The notes under the pieces were generated by a model. The model saw only the letters and a list, made by a program, of their open reading frames with translations, was not told the DNA's origin and ran no database searches. The translations under genes were made by a program, and so were the position numbers. A DNA stretch of 43,969 bases. Origin: Halogeometricum pallidum JCM 14848. GTDB lineage: Archaea; Halobacteriota; Halobacteria; Halobacteriales; Haloferacaceae. Below, piece by piece: positions 36,935-43,969 of this stretch (the stretch's first letter is position 1; each line of letters begins with the position of its first letter). The stretch is taken from the NCBI RefSeq assembly GCF_000337095.1, contig NZ_AOIV01000023.1, positions 57,535 to 101,503 on the forward strand, given 5' to 3'.

Positions 36935-37864
36935 TCAGAGGTCTCGCTCGCGGAAGACGTAGTAGCCGACGAGGGTGGGGACGACTATCCACGCCAAGAA
37001 GACGAGCAGCATCGCCCCCCCGGAGAGGTAGATGGGCACGCCGCCCTGCGCCGGAGCGAACTGGTTGGCCACGGCGAGTTGCTCGCCCGTCGTCGCGCTG
37101 ACCAGACGGGCCCGCGCGGGGCCGTAGTACACCTGCGCGACGAGCGTCTCGTACGTCCGGAGCGGGTTGAGATACTTCAGGAACAGCCCTATCTTCACCC
37201 GGGTGAAGTTCTCCAGCGCACCCACGCCGGCCTCCTCGGCGGCGTAGTTGAGAAGCTTCGGGATGCCCTCGGCGATGGGCTTCCAGAGGATGCCGAAGAT
37301 GAGGTACAGCCCCATCGTCGCCAGCGTCGCCTCGCGGTTGGAGTCGGCGACGGCGGAGATGCCGAGACCGACGGAGACGAACGCGAGGGCGAGAAGCACC
37401 GTCAGCGCTATCATCGGGACGAACGACTCGAAGCCGATCGACGTGCCCGTGGCGAGGAGGGCGACGAACGCCGCGAGGAACCCGACGAGTAGCGCGGCGA
37501 CGACGACGGCGCCGCGGCCGAGGAACTTCCCGGCCACGAGGTCCATGCGCGAGTTCGGCAGCGACAGCGCGAGCTTTATCGTTCCCGTCTCGCGTTCTTC
37601 GGTTATCGACCCGTACGACGTCGACAGCGCGACGAACCCGAGGATGAGCGCGAACAGTCCGGGGAACGAGAGGCTGAAGATGCCGAGGTCGACGAAGAAG
37701 CCGAACAGGTTCGACGCGTCCTTGAACTGGTCCGGGAGGAGGAAGCCGAACGCCAGCGCCGCCGCGCCGCCGAGGAACAGGACGAAAAAGAGCGTCGACC
37801 CGTGGAGCCAGCGCGAGCGGATGGAGTCGTCGAACTCCTTGCGGGCGACCGCTTGCCACGTCAT
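36935..37864 (-). CDS. ABC-2 type transporter permease
   Basis: This 309-residue membrane protein has six or so hydrophobic segments: WLHGSTLFFVLFLGGAAALA, LGIFSLSFPGLFALILGFVA, AVVVAALLVGFLAAFVALLA, MIALTVLLALAFVSVGLGIS, LYLIFGILWKPIAEGI and SGGAMLLVFLAWIVVPTLVG. It has the ABC-2 feature TSYGSITEERETGTIKLALS, LPNSRMDLVAGKFLG after the second segment. It starts with an amphipathic helix (MTWQAVARKEFDDSIRSRW). Such permeases export lipids, drugs or sodium (NatB-like); the substrate is not readable. Start overlaps the ATPase stop by 4 nt (37861-37864), so it is translated from the same mRNA. Confidence 0.9.
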   Translation of the reverse strand: MTWQAVARKEFDDSIRSRWLHGSTLFFVLFLGGAAALAFGFLLPDQFKDASNLFGFFVDLGIFSLSFPGLFALILGFVALSTSYGSITEERETGTIKLALSLPNSRMDLVAGKFLGRGAVVVAALLVGFLAAFVALLATGTSIGFESFVPMIALTVLLALAFVSVGLGISAVADSNREATLATMGLYLIFGILWKPIAEGIPKLLNYAAEEAGVGALENFTRVKIGLFLKYLNPLRTYETLVAQVYYGPARARLVSATTGEQLAVANQFAPAQGGVPIYLSGGAMLLVFLAWIVVPTLVGYYVFRERDL

Positions 37865-38886
37865 GCGTGGGCCTCCTGCCCGTCGCCCGCTTCGTCCGTT
37901 TCCGGGGCGTCGTGACCGGTGTACGAGAGGAAGAGGTCCTCCAGCGACGCCTCGCGCGTCTCGAAGTCGGTCACGTCGAGCCCCTGAGATTCCAACTCGT
38001 CGATGACGGCCATCTTGGCGTCGCCGACGCAGGAGACGGTGAGCGAGTCGGCGGCGGCGTCGACGGTGACCGAACGGACGCCGTCGAGTGCGGTGACCGC
38101 CTCGACGTCCAGCGCCGAAACGTCCCCCGCCACCTCGACCCGGAGCGTGGAGTCGGCGTCGGACTTCTCGCGCAGGCTATCGATGGTGTCGACGGCGACG
38201 AGTTCGCCCTCGCGCATGATGCCGACGCGGTCGCAGACGGCGTCGACCTGTTCGAGGACGTGACTGGAGAAGAACACGGTCGTCCCGCGTTCGGCCTCCT
38301 CGGTGACGATGTCGCGCATCTCCTTCGCCCCGGCGGGGTCGAGGCCGGACGACGGTTCGTCGAGGACGAGCAGGTCCGGGTCGCCGACGAGCGCCATCGC
38401 CAAGGCGAGGCGCTGGCGCATCCCTTTCGAGTAGCCGCCGGCCTTCCGGTCGGCGGCGTCGGCGATGCCGACCCGTTCGAGGACGGCGTCGACGTCGGCC
38501 TCGTCCTCGTCGAGTCGTTTCGAGGAGGCGGCGAATTCGACGTGCTGCCGTCCGGTGAGGCGGTCGTACACGTCGAAGCCTTCGGGGAGGACACCGGTCC
38601 GCGCGCGCACGTCGACGCTCTCGTCGCGGGCGTCGAAGCCGAGGACGCGAATCGCGCCCTCGGTGGGGCGGACGAAGTCGAGGAGCATGTTGATGGTCGT
38701 CGATTTCCCCGCGCCGTTCGGACCGAGGAAACCGAACACTTCGCCCTCCTCGACCGTCAGCGAGAGGTTTCTGACTGCGGTAACGTCGTCGGAACGCTCG
38801 GCGTTCCGAACGGAGTCGACGAGGCGCGAGAGTCTCCCGCCCTCCTCGAACCGCTTCGTTACCTCGTCGAGTTCGATGGCGGCCAT
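37861..38886 (-). CDS. ABC transporter ATP-binding protein
   Basis: This 341-residue ATPase drives the adjacent permease. Walker A is FLGPNGAGKSTTINMLLD (about 53-70), the signature GGYSKGMRQRLALAMALVGD, Walker B DLLVLDEPSSGLDPAGAKEM, and the H-loop is in VFFSSHVLEQVDAVCDRVGI. A C-terminal domain of about 100 residues (RVEVAGDVSALDVEAVTALD; SLEDLFLSYTGHDAPET) fits export-type (DrrA/NatA-like) ATPases. An odd insertion after residue 15 (EEGGRLSRLVDSVRNAERSD) is longer than typical. A TATA box lies 27 nt upstream, so the operon begins here. Confidence 0.93.
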   Translation of the reverse strand: MAAIELDEVTKRFEEGGRLSRLVDSVRNAERSDDVTAVRNLSLTVEEGEVFGFLGPNGAGKSTTINMLLDFVRPTEGAIRVLGFDARDESVDVRARTGVLPEGFDVYDRLTGRQHVEFAASSKRLDEDEADVDAVLERVGIADAADRKAGGYSKGMRQRLALAMALVGDPDLLVLDEPSSGLDPAGAKEMRDIVTEEAERGTTVFFSSHVLEQVDAVCDRVGIMREGELVAVDTIDSLREKSDADSTLRVEVAGDVSALDVEAVTALDGVRSVTVDAAADSLTVSCVGDAKMAVIDELESQGLDVTDFETREASLEDLFLSYTGHDAPETDEAGDGQEAHA

Positions 38887-38910
38887 GGGCGAGGGTAGTC
38901 CGTTCCCCGG

Positions 38911-38915
38911 ATAAA
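38911..38915 (-). promoter_or_regulatory. TATA box of the ABC transporter operon
   Basis: TTTAT on the minus strand (inside ACGCTTTATCCGG) is centred 27 nt before ATG 38886, predicting a leaderless mRNA. Confidence 0.7.
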
Positions 38916-38986
38916 GCGTTTGGTGCGAAAATCAGCGTTGAGATTGGGAGGCGCGGGTGGGGGGGTTCTCGGGTCGAAAACCGCGC

Positions 38987-39286
38987 TTACAGTTCGTCGT
39001 CGGGGGCGTACTCCCCGCGGACGCGTTCGACCTCGGTGCGGTAGCGCTCGCGCGTCTCGGCGTCGTCGACGGGTTCGAGGTCCGCGGCCGCCACCGTCGT
39101 CGCCGCGGTGGCTTCGGTACCGCGTTGGCGCATGATGGTCGCCGAAATCTGTTTTCGCCGCACTCGGTCGCCCGAGGGCGTCGCGTACACGAGGTCGATG
39201 AGGCCGCGGTCGGTGTACGTCCGTTCGACGAGCCAACACTGGACGTCCTCGTCGCCGGCGTCGGAGTCGGTGTCAGAGTCGCTCAC
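38987..39286 (-). CDS. Small conserved haloarchaeal protein, function unknown
   Basis: This 99-residue acidic protein starts at GTG 39286 (MSDSDTDSDAGDEDVQCWLV) and contains CWLVERTYTDRGLIDLVYAT, RVRRKQISATIMRQRG and a C-terminal helix ERYRTEVERVRGEYAPDDEL. I recognise a recurring haloarchaeal protein type but no function. GTG 39328 (adding RVKRPVTENVDV-like residues) is an alternative start; neither has a clear ribosome-binding site. It is divergent from the second DUF7344 gene, with about 190 nt between. Confidence 0.7.
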   Translation of the reverse strand: MSDSDTDSDAGDEDVQCWLVERTYTDRGLIDLVYATPSGDRVRRKQISATIMRQRGTEATAATTVAAADLEPVDDAETRERYRTEVERVRGEYAPDDEL

Positions 39287-39479
39287 ATCGACGTTCTCGG
39301 TCACCGGACGCTTGACCCTGTCGCTCACGGAGCATCCGCCGTCTCCGGAGTTGGTCCGCGGGGAACCGCCGTCCGGCGGTGAGCGGTCCGGCGACGACGA
39401 GCCGCGTCCGCCCAACTGTCGGAAATAAAATGTAATTTTAGTAAGTATTAACTGCGGGCAAAACAGTTCTCCAGACACC

Positions 39480-39896
39480 ATGGGGCGGGAAGACATCGGA
39501 GTCCTGTACGAGATGCTATCGACCGAGCGACGGCGGCGAGCGCTCGCGGTGTTGACCGACGCGGAGGAACCGCTCGGCCGTGAGGAGTTGGCGCGGCGAA
39601 TCGTCGCGCGTCGCCGTACCGCCGACGCGGGCGGCGTCGAACCGGACGGAACGCGGAAGACCGACATCGAAATCTCCCTCGGTCACATCCACCTTCCGAA
39701 ACTGGAGTCGGGTGGGGTGGTGGAACGGACCGCGGAGGGGAAGTACGACGCGACCCCCCTGGGGTGCGACCTCAGACGCGCGGCGCAGGCCTTCGAGACG
39801 TCGCTCGACGCCGACGCGCGGGAAATCGAGGGAACGGCGTCGCCGACGAACCGCTCGGACGCCGTGCCCGCGAGCGAAGCCGACGACGGACGGTAA
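39480..39896 (+). CDS. DUF7344-type winged-helix regulator (second copy)
   Basis: This 138-residue protein has the pattern YEMLSTERRRRALAVLTDAE, EELARRIVARRRT, ISLGHIHLPKLESGGVVERT and YDATPLGCDLRRAAQAFETS, corresponding to the DUF7344 winged helix seen at 35681-36085. It ends in an acidic tail. A TATA-like sequence lies at about 39446-39453, 27 nt upstream, in an AT-rich stretch. No sensor gene follows directly; uvrC starts 69 nt later. It may control the divergent small gene or itself; targets are unknown. Confidence 0.75.
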   Translation: MGREDIGVLYEMLSTERRRRALAVLTDAEEPLGREELARRIVARRRTADAGGVEPDGTRKTDIEISLGHIHLPKLESGGVVERTAEGKYDATPLGCDLRRAAQAFETSLDADAREIEGTASPTNRSDAVPASEADDGR

Positions 39897-39965
39897 CTGT
39901 CTCCGCGACCGGCGCTGTTTTTCCGCGCGTCAGCCTCAAGCCGTTCGGGGCGTAATCTCGCGTAG

Positions 39966-41699
39966 ATGGATGCGAGCGACGTCCGCGAACGAGCGAACGA
40001 CCTCCCGACGGGGCCCGGCGTCTACCAGTTCCTCGACGGCGACACCGTCCTGTACGTCGGCAAAGCCGTCGACATCCGCGCCCGGGTGCGGTCGTACGCC
40101 GACCCGCGCGGCGAGCGCATCCGGCGGATGGTCGACCACGCGGCGGCTATCGACTTCGCCGTCACGGACACCGAAACGCAGGCGCTCCTCCTCGAAGCCA
40201 ACCTCATCAAGCGCCACCAACCGCGGTACAACGTCCGCCTGAAGGACGACAAATCCTATCCGCTCGTCCAACTGACGGACCACCCGGTGCCGCGAATCGA
40301 CGTGACGCGCGACCCCGAGGAGGGGGCGACGGTGTTCGGGCCGTACACCGACAAGGGCCGCGTCGAGACGGTGGTGAAGGCGCTGCGGGAGTACTACGGC
40401 ATCCGCGGCTGTTCGGACCATAAGTACGCCAACCGCGACCGACCCTGCCTGGACTACGAGATGGGTCTCTGCACGGCCCCCTGCACCGGCGAGATATCCG
40501 AGGAGAACTACCTCGCCGACGTGGAGTCGGTCGTTCGCTTCTTCGAGGGCGAGACGGGCGTTCTCGCGGACCCGCTCCGCCGGACGATGGAGGAGGCCGC
40601 CCAAGCGGAGAACTTCGAACGGGCCGCCAACGCCCGCGACAGACTCGAAGCGGTGGAGTCGTTCCACGGCGCGGGCGAGGAGGCCGTCGCCTCCCAGTCG
40701 GACGAACGCGCCGTCGACGTGCTAGGTGTCGCCATCGAGGGCGACGCGGCCACCGTCGCGCGCCTGCACAGCAAGCGCGGCCAACTGGTCGACCGCTCCC
40801 GCCACCGCCTCGACGCCCCCGAGGGCGGCGAGCGCTCGGCGGCCGTGCTCTCGGCCTTTCTGACCCAGTACTACGCCGAACGCGAGTTACCGGACGCCAT
40901 CCTCCTCTCGGAGCGTCCGGACGACGAGGACGTGTTGGCGTGGTTGCGCGCGGAGGGCGTGAACGTCCGCGTCCCCGGCGCCGGCCGCGAGGCCAAACTG
41001 GTCGAACTGGCGCTGAAGAACGCCCGGCGCGGGCCGGCCCGGAACGACGAACTCGGCGCCCTCTCGGACGCGTTGGGCATCCCCGGCATCTCCCGCATCG
41101 AGGGGTTCGACGTGAGCCACGCCCAGGGGAAGGCCGTCGTCGGTAGCGACGTCTGCTTCGTCGACGGCGACGCCGTGAAGGCCGATTACCGGCGGAAGAA
41201 GCTCCCCGAACGGAACGACGACTACGACAACATGCGCGCGCTGATCCGCTGGCGGGCCCAACGCGCCGTCGAGGGGCGCGACGACAGACCGGACCCCGAC
41301 CTGCTCCTCATCGACGGCGGCGACGGCCAACTCGGCGCGGCGACGGACGCCGTCGCGGAGGTGGGCTGGGACGTCCCCGTCGTCGCCCTCGCGAAGGACC
41401 GGGAACTGGTCATCACGCCCGACCGGGTGCACGATTGGCCCGCCGACTCACCGCATCTACACGTCCTGCAACGCGTCCGCGACGAATCCCACCGCTTCGC
41501 TGTCCAGTACCACCAGACGCTCCGCGACGACGTTCGGACCGTCCTCGACGACGTGCCGGGCATCGGCGAGAAGACGCGGCGCGCGCTCCTACGTCGGTTC
41601 GGCAGCGTCGAGAACGTCCGCGGGGCGACGGTGTCGGATCTGACCGACGTGCCGGGCATCGGCGAGAAGACGGCGGCAACGCTCAAAGAGCGGTTGTAG
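39966..41699 (+). CDS. uvrC: Excinuclease ABC subunit C
   Basis: This 577-residue nuclease makes both incisions of bacterial-type nucleotide excision repair with UvrA and UvrB. The N-terminal GIY-YIG domain is [20 protein letters not shown], with [10 protein letters not shown] as a later family motif, followed by the Cys cluster [14 protein letters not shown]. The UvrB-binding UVR segment is [20 protein letters not shown] (about 198-217). The RNase H-like second nuclease has [20 protein letters not shown] and [20 protein letters not shown]. Two helix-hairpin-helix motifs end the chain ([36 protein letters not shown]). Haloarchaea carry uvrABC by lateral transfer; uvrA and uvrB are not in this window. 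Confidence 0.96.
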   Translation: MDASDVRERANDLPTGPGVYQFLDGDTVLYVGKAVDIRARVRSYADPRGERIRRMVDHAAAIDFAVTDTETQALLLEANLIKRHQPRYNVRLKDDKSYPLVQLTDHPVPRIDVTRDPEEGATVFGPYTDKGRVETVVKALREYYGIRGCSDHKYANRDRPCLDYEMGLCTAPCTGEISEENYLADVESVVRFFEGETGVLADPLRRTMEEAAQAENFERAANARDRLEAVESFHGAGEEAVASQSDERAVDVLGVAIEGDAATVARLHSKRGQLVDRSRHRLDAPEGGERSAAVLSAFLTQYYAERELPDAILLSERPDDEDVLAWLRAEGVNVRVPGAGREAKLVELALKNARRGPARNDELGALSDALGIPGISRIEGFDVSHAQGKAVVGSDVCFVDGDAVKADYRRKKLPERNDDYDNMRALIRWRAQRAVEGRDDRPDPDLLLIDGGDGQLGAATDAVAEVGWDVPVVALAKDRELVITPDRVHDWPADSPHLHVLQRVRDESHRFAVQYHQTLRDDVRTVLDDVPGIGEKTRRALLRRFGSVENVRGATVSDLTDVPGIGEKTAATLKERL

Positions 41700-41722
41700 C
41701 GGGCGGTCCCTTAATTTTCAAC

Positions 41723-42094
41723 TCAGGGTTCGAGTCCCCGCGCCCAGTCCACCGCGTCCTGCGGCGTGTCGGGCGTCTCGACGACGACGTTCGTGCCGCG
41801 GAGGCGCCCGCGAAGCGCCACCTGCTTCGCCGTGGGGCCGACGAACGCCACGCGCCGGACGCCGAACTCGTCTATCTCGGCCGCGAGCGCGTCGAAGCGC
41901 TCGAAGAACCACTTGCTGATGCCGCCGTCGTCGTCGAGGACGAACACCGACGCGTCCACGTCGGGGCGCGAGTAGACGGCCGTAACCGTCTCGAAGAACC
42001 GTTCGAGGAGGACGCCGCCGCCGACCGCAAACTCCGTGAGGTCGAACAGGGCGACGCCGTCGACGATGTCGTATCGGTACACGTCTGCGCTCAT
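41723..42094 (-). CDS. Unrecognised 123-residue soluble protein, STAS-like fold possible
   Basis: This protein has MSADVYRYDIVDGVALFDLT, a loop GGVLLERFFETVTAVYSRPD, then a strand-helix pair VDASVFVLDDDGGISKWFFE, and RRVAFVGPTAKQVALRGRLR. The pattern of strand, long amphipathic helix, strand and helix resembles STAS-like or SpoIIAA-like proteins, but no diagnostic motif is visible and I assign no function. It is convergent with uvrC (stops 23 nt apart). Confidence 0.65.
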   Translation of the reverse strand: MSADVYRYDIVDGVALFDLTEFAVGGGVLLERFFETVTAVYSRPDVDASVFVLDDDGGISKWFFERFDALAAEIDEFGVRRVAFVGPTAKQVALRGRLRGTNVVVETPDTPQDAVDWARGLEP

Positions 42095-42153
42095 ACCGCA
42101 TAGAATCCCCGAGACGGACCTAACTACGCGGAGACTACTGCGGGCGTAACCGA

Positions 42154-42173
42154 CGGTTAACAGCGGTTAACAG
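42154..42173. repeat. Tandem 10-bp repeat CGGTTAACAG x2
   Basis: CGGTTAACAG occurs twice head to tail (42154-42163, 42164-42173), each with the palindrome GTTAAC, exactly one helical turn apart. It lies 60 nt upstream of the minus-strand gene at 41723-42094 and in the 313-nt spacer before 42408. It could be a two-site operator. Confidence 0.6.
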
Positions 42174-42407
42174 GCCACTCACGCATCGTACGCGAGTCCT
42201 ACCGCCCCGTCCGACCGGTCGCTCCCGCGACAGCGCGGACCGGTACCGAGACCATCAAAATATCGGCTTGAGGAGACAGTCAGGCTCGCGTTATTCTTCT
42301 CTTAGGTGGCGTCGAATCCCGCGACGCCGTCGGAGTCGGTCGCTTCCCCTGGGTCGTGCTCCGGAGGGCGCGGGGATTCTTTGTCGGTCGACGCGAACGG
42401 TCTGGGG

Positions 42408-42584
42408 ATGTCCTCCACATTCGAACGAGTCGGCCTCCTCGCCGCCGGGGGTCTGTGCGTGCTTCTCGCCGCCAACGGCGCGCTGGTACTGTACAGCCTG
42501 GACGACAGGAGCCTCGCGACCGGACTCCTCCTCCTCGGGGCCGCCGTCGTCGTCGGAGCGGTGGTGCTCGCACGCGGACGATAA
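42408..42584 (+). CDS. Small two-helix membrane protein
   Basis: This 58-residue protein starts at ATG 42408 (MSSTFERVGLLAAGGLCVLL) and has two hydrophobic segments, about 8-27 (VGLLAAGGLCVLLAANGALV) and 36-55 (LATGLLLLGAAVVVGAVVLA), with a short polar loop LYSLDDRS. GTG 42306 would add 34 Ser/Gly-rich residues without features, so the shorter form is preferred with modest confidence. I recognise no family. Confidence 0.55.
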   Translation: MSSTFERVGLLAAGGLCVLLAANGALVLYSLDDRSLATGLLLLGAAVVVGAVVLARGR

Positions 42585-42613
42585 AGAAACGAAGTGAGGG
42601 AGCTGAACGGCAC

Positions 42614-43525
42614 TCACGACGCGAACGCGTCGGCCCGCAGGAGCAACCACGCCGCGAGGGCGACCCACGGGAGGGCCGCGAGCACGCCGACGGGGGCCGG
42701 TCCGAGGAGCGAGTGGGGACGGCCGAGGACGAACAGCGTTCCGAGTCCGGCCATGGCGTTTATCGCGCCGTGCCCTATCGCCGCAGGCCAGACGCTGTCG
42801 GTCCGGAGCGTCGCCCACGCGAGGAAGACGCCGGTGGCGACGGTGAACACGCACATGGCGAGAAAGCCCGTCCACGGCGCGCCGACGTAGCCGAAGCCGT
42901 AGTTGTACCCCATAGCGACGATGGGCCAGTGCCAGACGCCCCAGACGACGCCGACGACGAGTGCCGCGCGCGTCGCGCCGAGGGGGAGGAGTTTCGGCAG
43001 CAGGTAGGCCCGCCAGCCGAACTCCTCGCCGAACGCGAAGACGGCGTTGATCAACGGCGCGATAGTCAGCGCGGCGACGACCTGAATACCGACGAGCGTC
43101 CACGGGTCGACCGGCACGCCCCCCGCGGCGGTCTCCAGCGCCGTCCGGTAGGCCGACAGCGCGGGGTCAAACTGACCGGGGAAGACGGCGAAGTACAGCG
43201 CTGCGCCGATGAACGTGAGGAGAGCGGGGGCGAACCACGCGGCGGCGTAGACGCGGAGCGACTCTGAGGGGTGCGGGCGGACCCGGAGGTTCGACCGGCC
43301 CTCGCCGGTGACGAGTCGCGCGACGACGTTGCCGACGGCCGGCGCGAACATGTACGCCGTCGGGAGGAGGACGGACGCGAGCGTGAGACCGAGACCGGGG
43401 ACGACGACCGGACTGTTCGCGAGGCCGCCGGTGGCGTAGATGACGGCCGCGGTGGCCCACGCGACGCCGAAGGCGACGGCGAGGAAGACGCCGACGCGGC
43501 GCGTCGGAAGGGATTCGGAAGACAT
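42614..43525 (-). CDS. CPBP family intramembrane glutamic endopeptidase
   Basis: This 303-residue membrane protein has about eight hydrophobic segments and the CPBP/Rce1 motifs: AFGEEFGWRAYLLPKL with the catalytic Glu pair 167-168 and Arg172, GVVWGVWHWPIVAMGY with His199, and the third motif WPAAIGHGAINAMAG. Known members cleave CAAX-type prenylated proteins or protect bacteriocin producers. In archaea no substrates are established. It is monocistronic. The adjacent downstream DNA (from about 43610) belongs to a mobile element in the opposite orientation. Confidence 0.88.
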   Translation of the reverse strand: MSSESLPTRRVGVFLAVAFGVAWATAAVIYATGGLANSPVVVPGLGLTLASVLLPTAYMFAPAVGNVVARLVTGEGRSNLRVRPHPSESLRVYAAAWFAPALLTFIGAALYFAVFPGQFDPALSAYRTALETAAGGVPVDPWTLVGIQVVAALTIAPLINAVFAFGEEFGWRAYLLPKLLPLGATRAALVVGVVWGVWHWPIVAMGYNYGFGYVGAPWTGFLAMCVFTVATGVFLAWATLRTDSVWPAAIGHGAINAMAGLGTLFVLGRPHSLLGPAPVGVLAALPWVALAAWLLLRADAFAS

Positions 43526-43628
43526 AGCTCACCGTTCGCCGGGCGAGCGCAAAAATGGAACGCGGGTGGACGCGGACCGGACCCGACGCGGACGCGGCGC
43601 TCCGATTACCTGAATTGAGGCGCTAAGG

Positions 43629-43734
43629 CCCCTTCCTCAACGAGCGAGTGGAGCGAGTGAGTAGGGAGGGGATACAGCGTTGACGAGACGCGCTGCGTCT
43701 CGTCCGCACACGAGAGCAAAGCTCTCGTGAACGC
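43629..43734 (+). other. Structured non-coding region: hairpin plus potential three-way junction
   Basis: Hairpin A pairs CCCCTTCCT (43629-43637) with AGGGAGGGG (43663-43671), one G-U pair; its loop holds GAGCGAGTG twice. GCGTT (43677-43681) pairs with AACGC (43730-43734) and encloses two perfect hairpins. B: GACGAGACGC (43682-43691), loop GCT, GCGTCTCGTC (43695-43704). C: CACGAGAGC (43709-43717), loop AAA, GCTCTCGTG (43721-43729). Arms B and C join the outer helix with a 4-nt linker, CGCA. The DNA could be transposon-end hairpins for TnpA recognition, or a structured RNA. Confidence 0.65.
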
Positions 43735-43791
43735 CGCACGGTTCTCAAACACGTCCGTCACTCAGCCCACAGGCCCACGTAATCGCAACTC

Positions 43792-43797
43792 TTATTT
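43792..43797 (+). promoter_or_regulatory. TATA box of the RHH-tnpB pair
   Basis: TTATTT is centred about 27 nt before GTG 43821, predicting a leaderless transcript for the RHH gene that continues into tnpB. Confidence 0.6.
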
Positions 43798-43820
43798 GTG
43801 TAGTTTGTGTATATTGTGGT

Positions 43821-43943
43821 GTGGCAACGCGCAAGAACATCTCTATCCGCGACGACCAAGCCGAGTGGGTTGAGGACAACCACCTCAACCTCTCGTCGTT
43901 CGTCCAAGAGAAACTTGACGAACTCATCGAAGAACGCTCGTAG
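43821..43943 (+). CDS. Small ribbon-helix-helix protein ahead of tnpB
   Basis: This 40-residue protein (GTG start) reads MATRKNISIRDDQAEWVEDN, then HLNLSSFVQEKLDELIEERS. The first strand (RKNISIRDD), a helix (QAEWVEDN), a turn and the second helix (LSSFVQEKLDELIEE) fit the RHH fold of CopG/Arc-type DNA binders. Such small proteins are found directly upstream of tnpB in many haloarchaeal elements. The stop TAG is followed at once by the tnpB ATG, so translation is probably coupled. Codons such as CAA, AAA, CTT and GTT differ from the neighbours, consistent with transfer. It probably binds the element's ends or promoter; this is inference. Confidence 0.8.
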   Translation: MATRKNISIRDDQAEWVEDNHLNLSSFVQEKLDELIEERS

Positions 43944-43969
43944 ATGAACTACAACTACAGGTATCGGCT
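43944..43969 (+). CDS. tnpB: TnpB family RNA-guided endonuclease, N-terminal fragment
   Basis: The last 26 bases encode MNYNYRYR plus two bases of the next codon, directly after the RHH stop (TAG then ATG). This start is characteristic of haloarchaeal IS200/IS605 superfamily TnpB (IS1341-type transposase orf), an RNA-guided nuclease related to Cas12. Only eight residues are visible, so the call rests on the start sequence and on the RHH gene before it. The catalytic RuvC residues and the 3' omega-RNA region would lie beyond the window. Confidence 0.7.

Larger units (their letters stand above)
43610..43969 (+). mobile_element. Left part of a TnpB-type (IS200/IS605 superfamily) element
   Basis: From about 43610 base composition and codon use shift (less G/C at third positions). 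The region holds several perfect hairpins, a 40-residue RHH protein and the start of tnpB, cut by the window end. TTAC at 43606-43609 directly precedes the proposed left boundary and equals the target tetranucleotide of IS608, but the boundary is inferred. Whether a TnpA transposase gene is present cannot be seen; many haloarchaeal TnpB elements lack it. Confidence 0.65.

Noticed and set aside
41724-41740. tRNA T-arm-like sequence GGTTCGAGTCC near 41727
   Set aside because: The flanking bases do not form a 5-bp T stem, no anticodon or D arm is found nearby, and the bases encode the end of the gene at 41723-42094.
43745-43927. 60-codon minus-strand frame over the RHH gene
   Set aside because: It is antisense to the RHH gene, which has a good TATA position, a recognisable fold and coupling to tnpB.

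Overview
The window is a chromosomal segment of a haloarchaeon, most probably in the Haloferacales (Haloferax/Halogeometricum-like; the genus is inference). Pointers are very high GC with strong G/C at third codon positions, strongly acidic proteins, a 129-residue haloarchaeal [2Fe-2S] ferredoxin with an acidic N-terminal insertion, HalOD1 and HTH_10/Bat-type regulators, an archaeal prepilin peptidase, TrmB regulators, and TATA boxes about 27 nt upstream of start codons, as expected for leaderless transcripts. Bases 1-26 are not biological: they end in the 19-base Tn5 mosaic end of a Nextera-type library, left at the contig edge and cutting the first gene.

Layout. 0-5 kb: truncated S9 peptidase, then a TAXI-type TRAP transporter operon (Tat lipoprotein receptor, DUF1850 protein, fused DctQM permease). 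5-9 kb: FAD-dependent oxidoreductase, a HalOD1 protein, IMPACT/YigZ protein, acylphosphatase, ACT-domain regulator and a zinc-knuckle protein with acidic repeats. 9-17.5 kb: three histidine genes (hisB, hisA, hisI) scattered on the minus strand among a divergent pair of TrmB regulators, an HTH_10 regulator, a phosphoglucosamine-mutase-type enzyme, and a coiled-coil plus membrane protein in an operon with hisI. 17.5-23 kb: membrane protein, prepilin peptidase, and a signalling neighbourhood with a 953-residue pseudo-receiver/PAS/PAS/GAF/GAF/Bat/HTH_10 protein, a HalOD1 protein, a zinc-finger protein and a 50-residue DUF7331-like protein. 23-29 kb: ferredoxin, PiT-type transporter, and a methionine/homocysteine cluster (two MetY paralogues, MetX, a small membrane protein). 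29-36 kb: HEAT-repeat protein, a 125-bp IS6-like MITE with perfect 8-bp target duplications, a class V aminotransferase, and NAD-dependent DNA ligase LigA. 36-43.5 kb: DUF7344-DICT operon, ABC-2 exporter pair, a second DUF7344 regulator, UvrC and a CPBP membrane protease. From about 43.6 kb the left part of a TnpB-type (IS200/IS605 superfamily) element begins: strong hairpins including a potential three-way junction, a 40-residue ribbon-helix-helix protein, and the first eight codons of tnpB, cut by the window end.

How genes work together. TAXI receptor and permease form one importer. MetX makes an O-acyl-homoserine that MetY converts to homocysteine. HisB, HisA and HisI catalyse separate steps of one pathway. 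UvrC and LigA are repair and joining enzymes but are not neighbours. The ABC pair overlaps by 4 nt and must be one exporter. The most distinctive material is non-coding: the MITE, the repeats and stable leader hairpin between the TrmB genes, and the structured region ahead of the RHH-TnpB pair.
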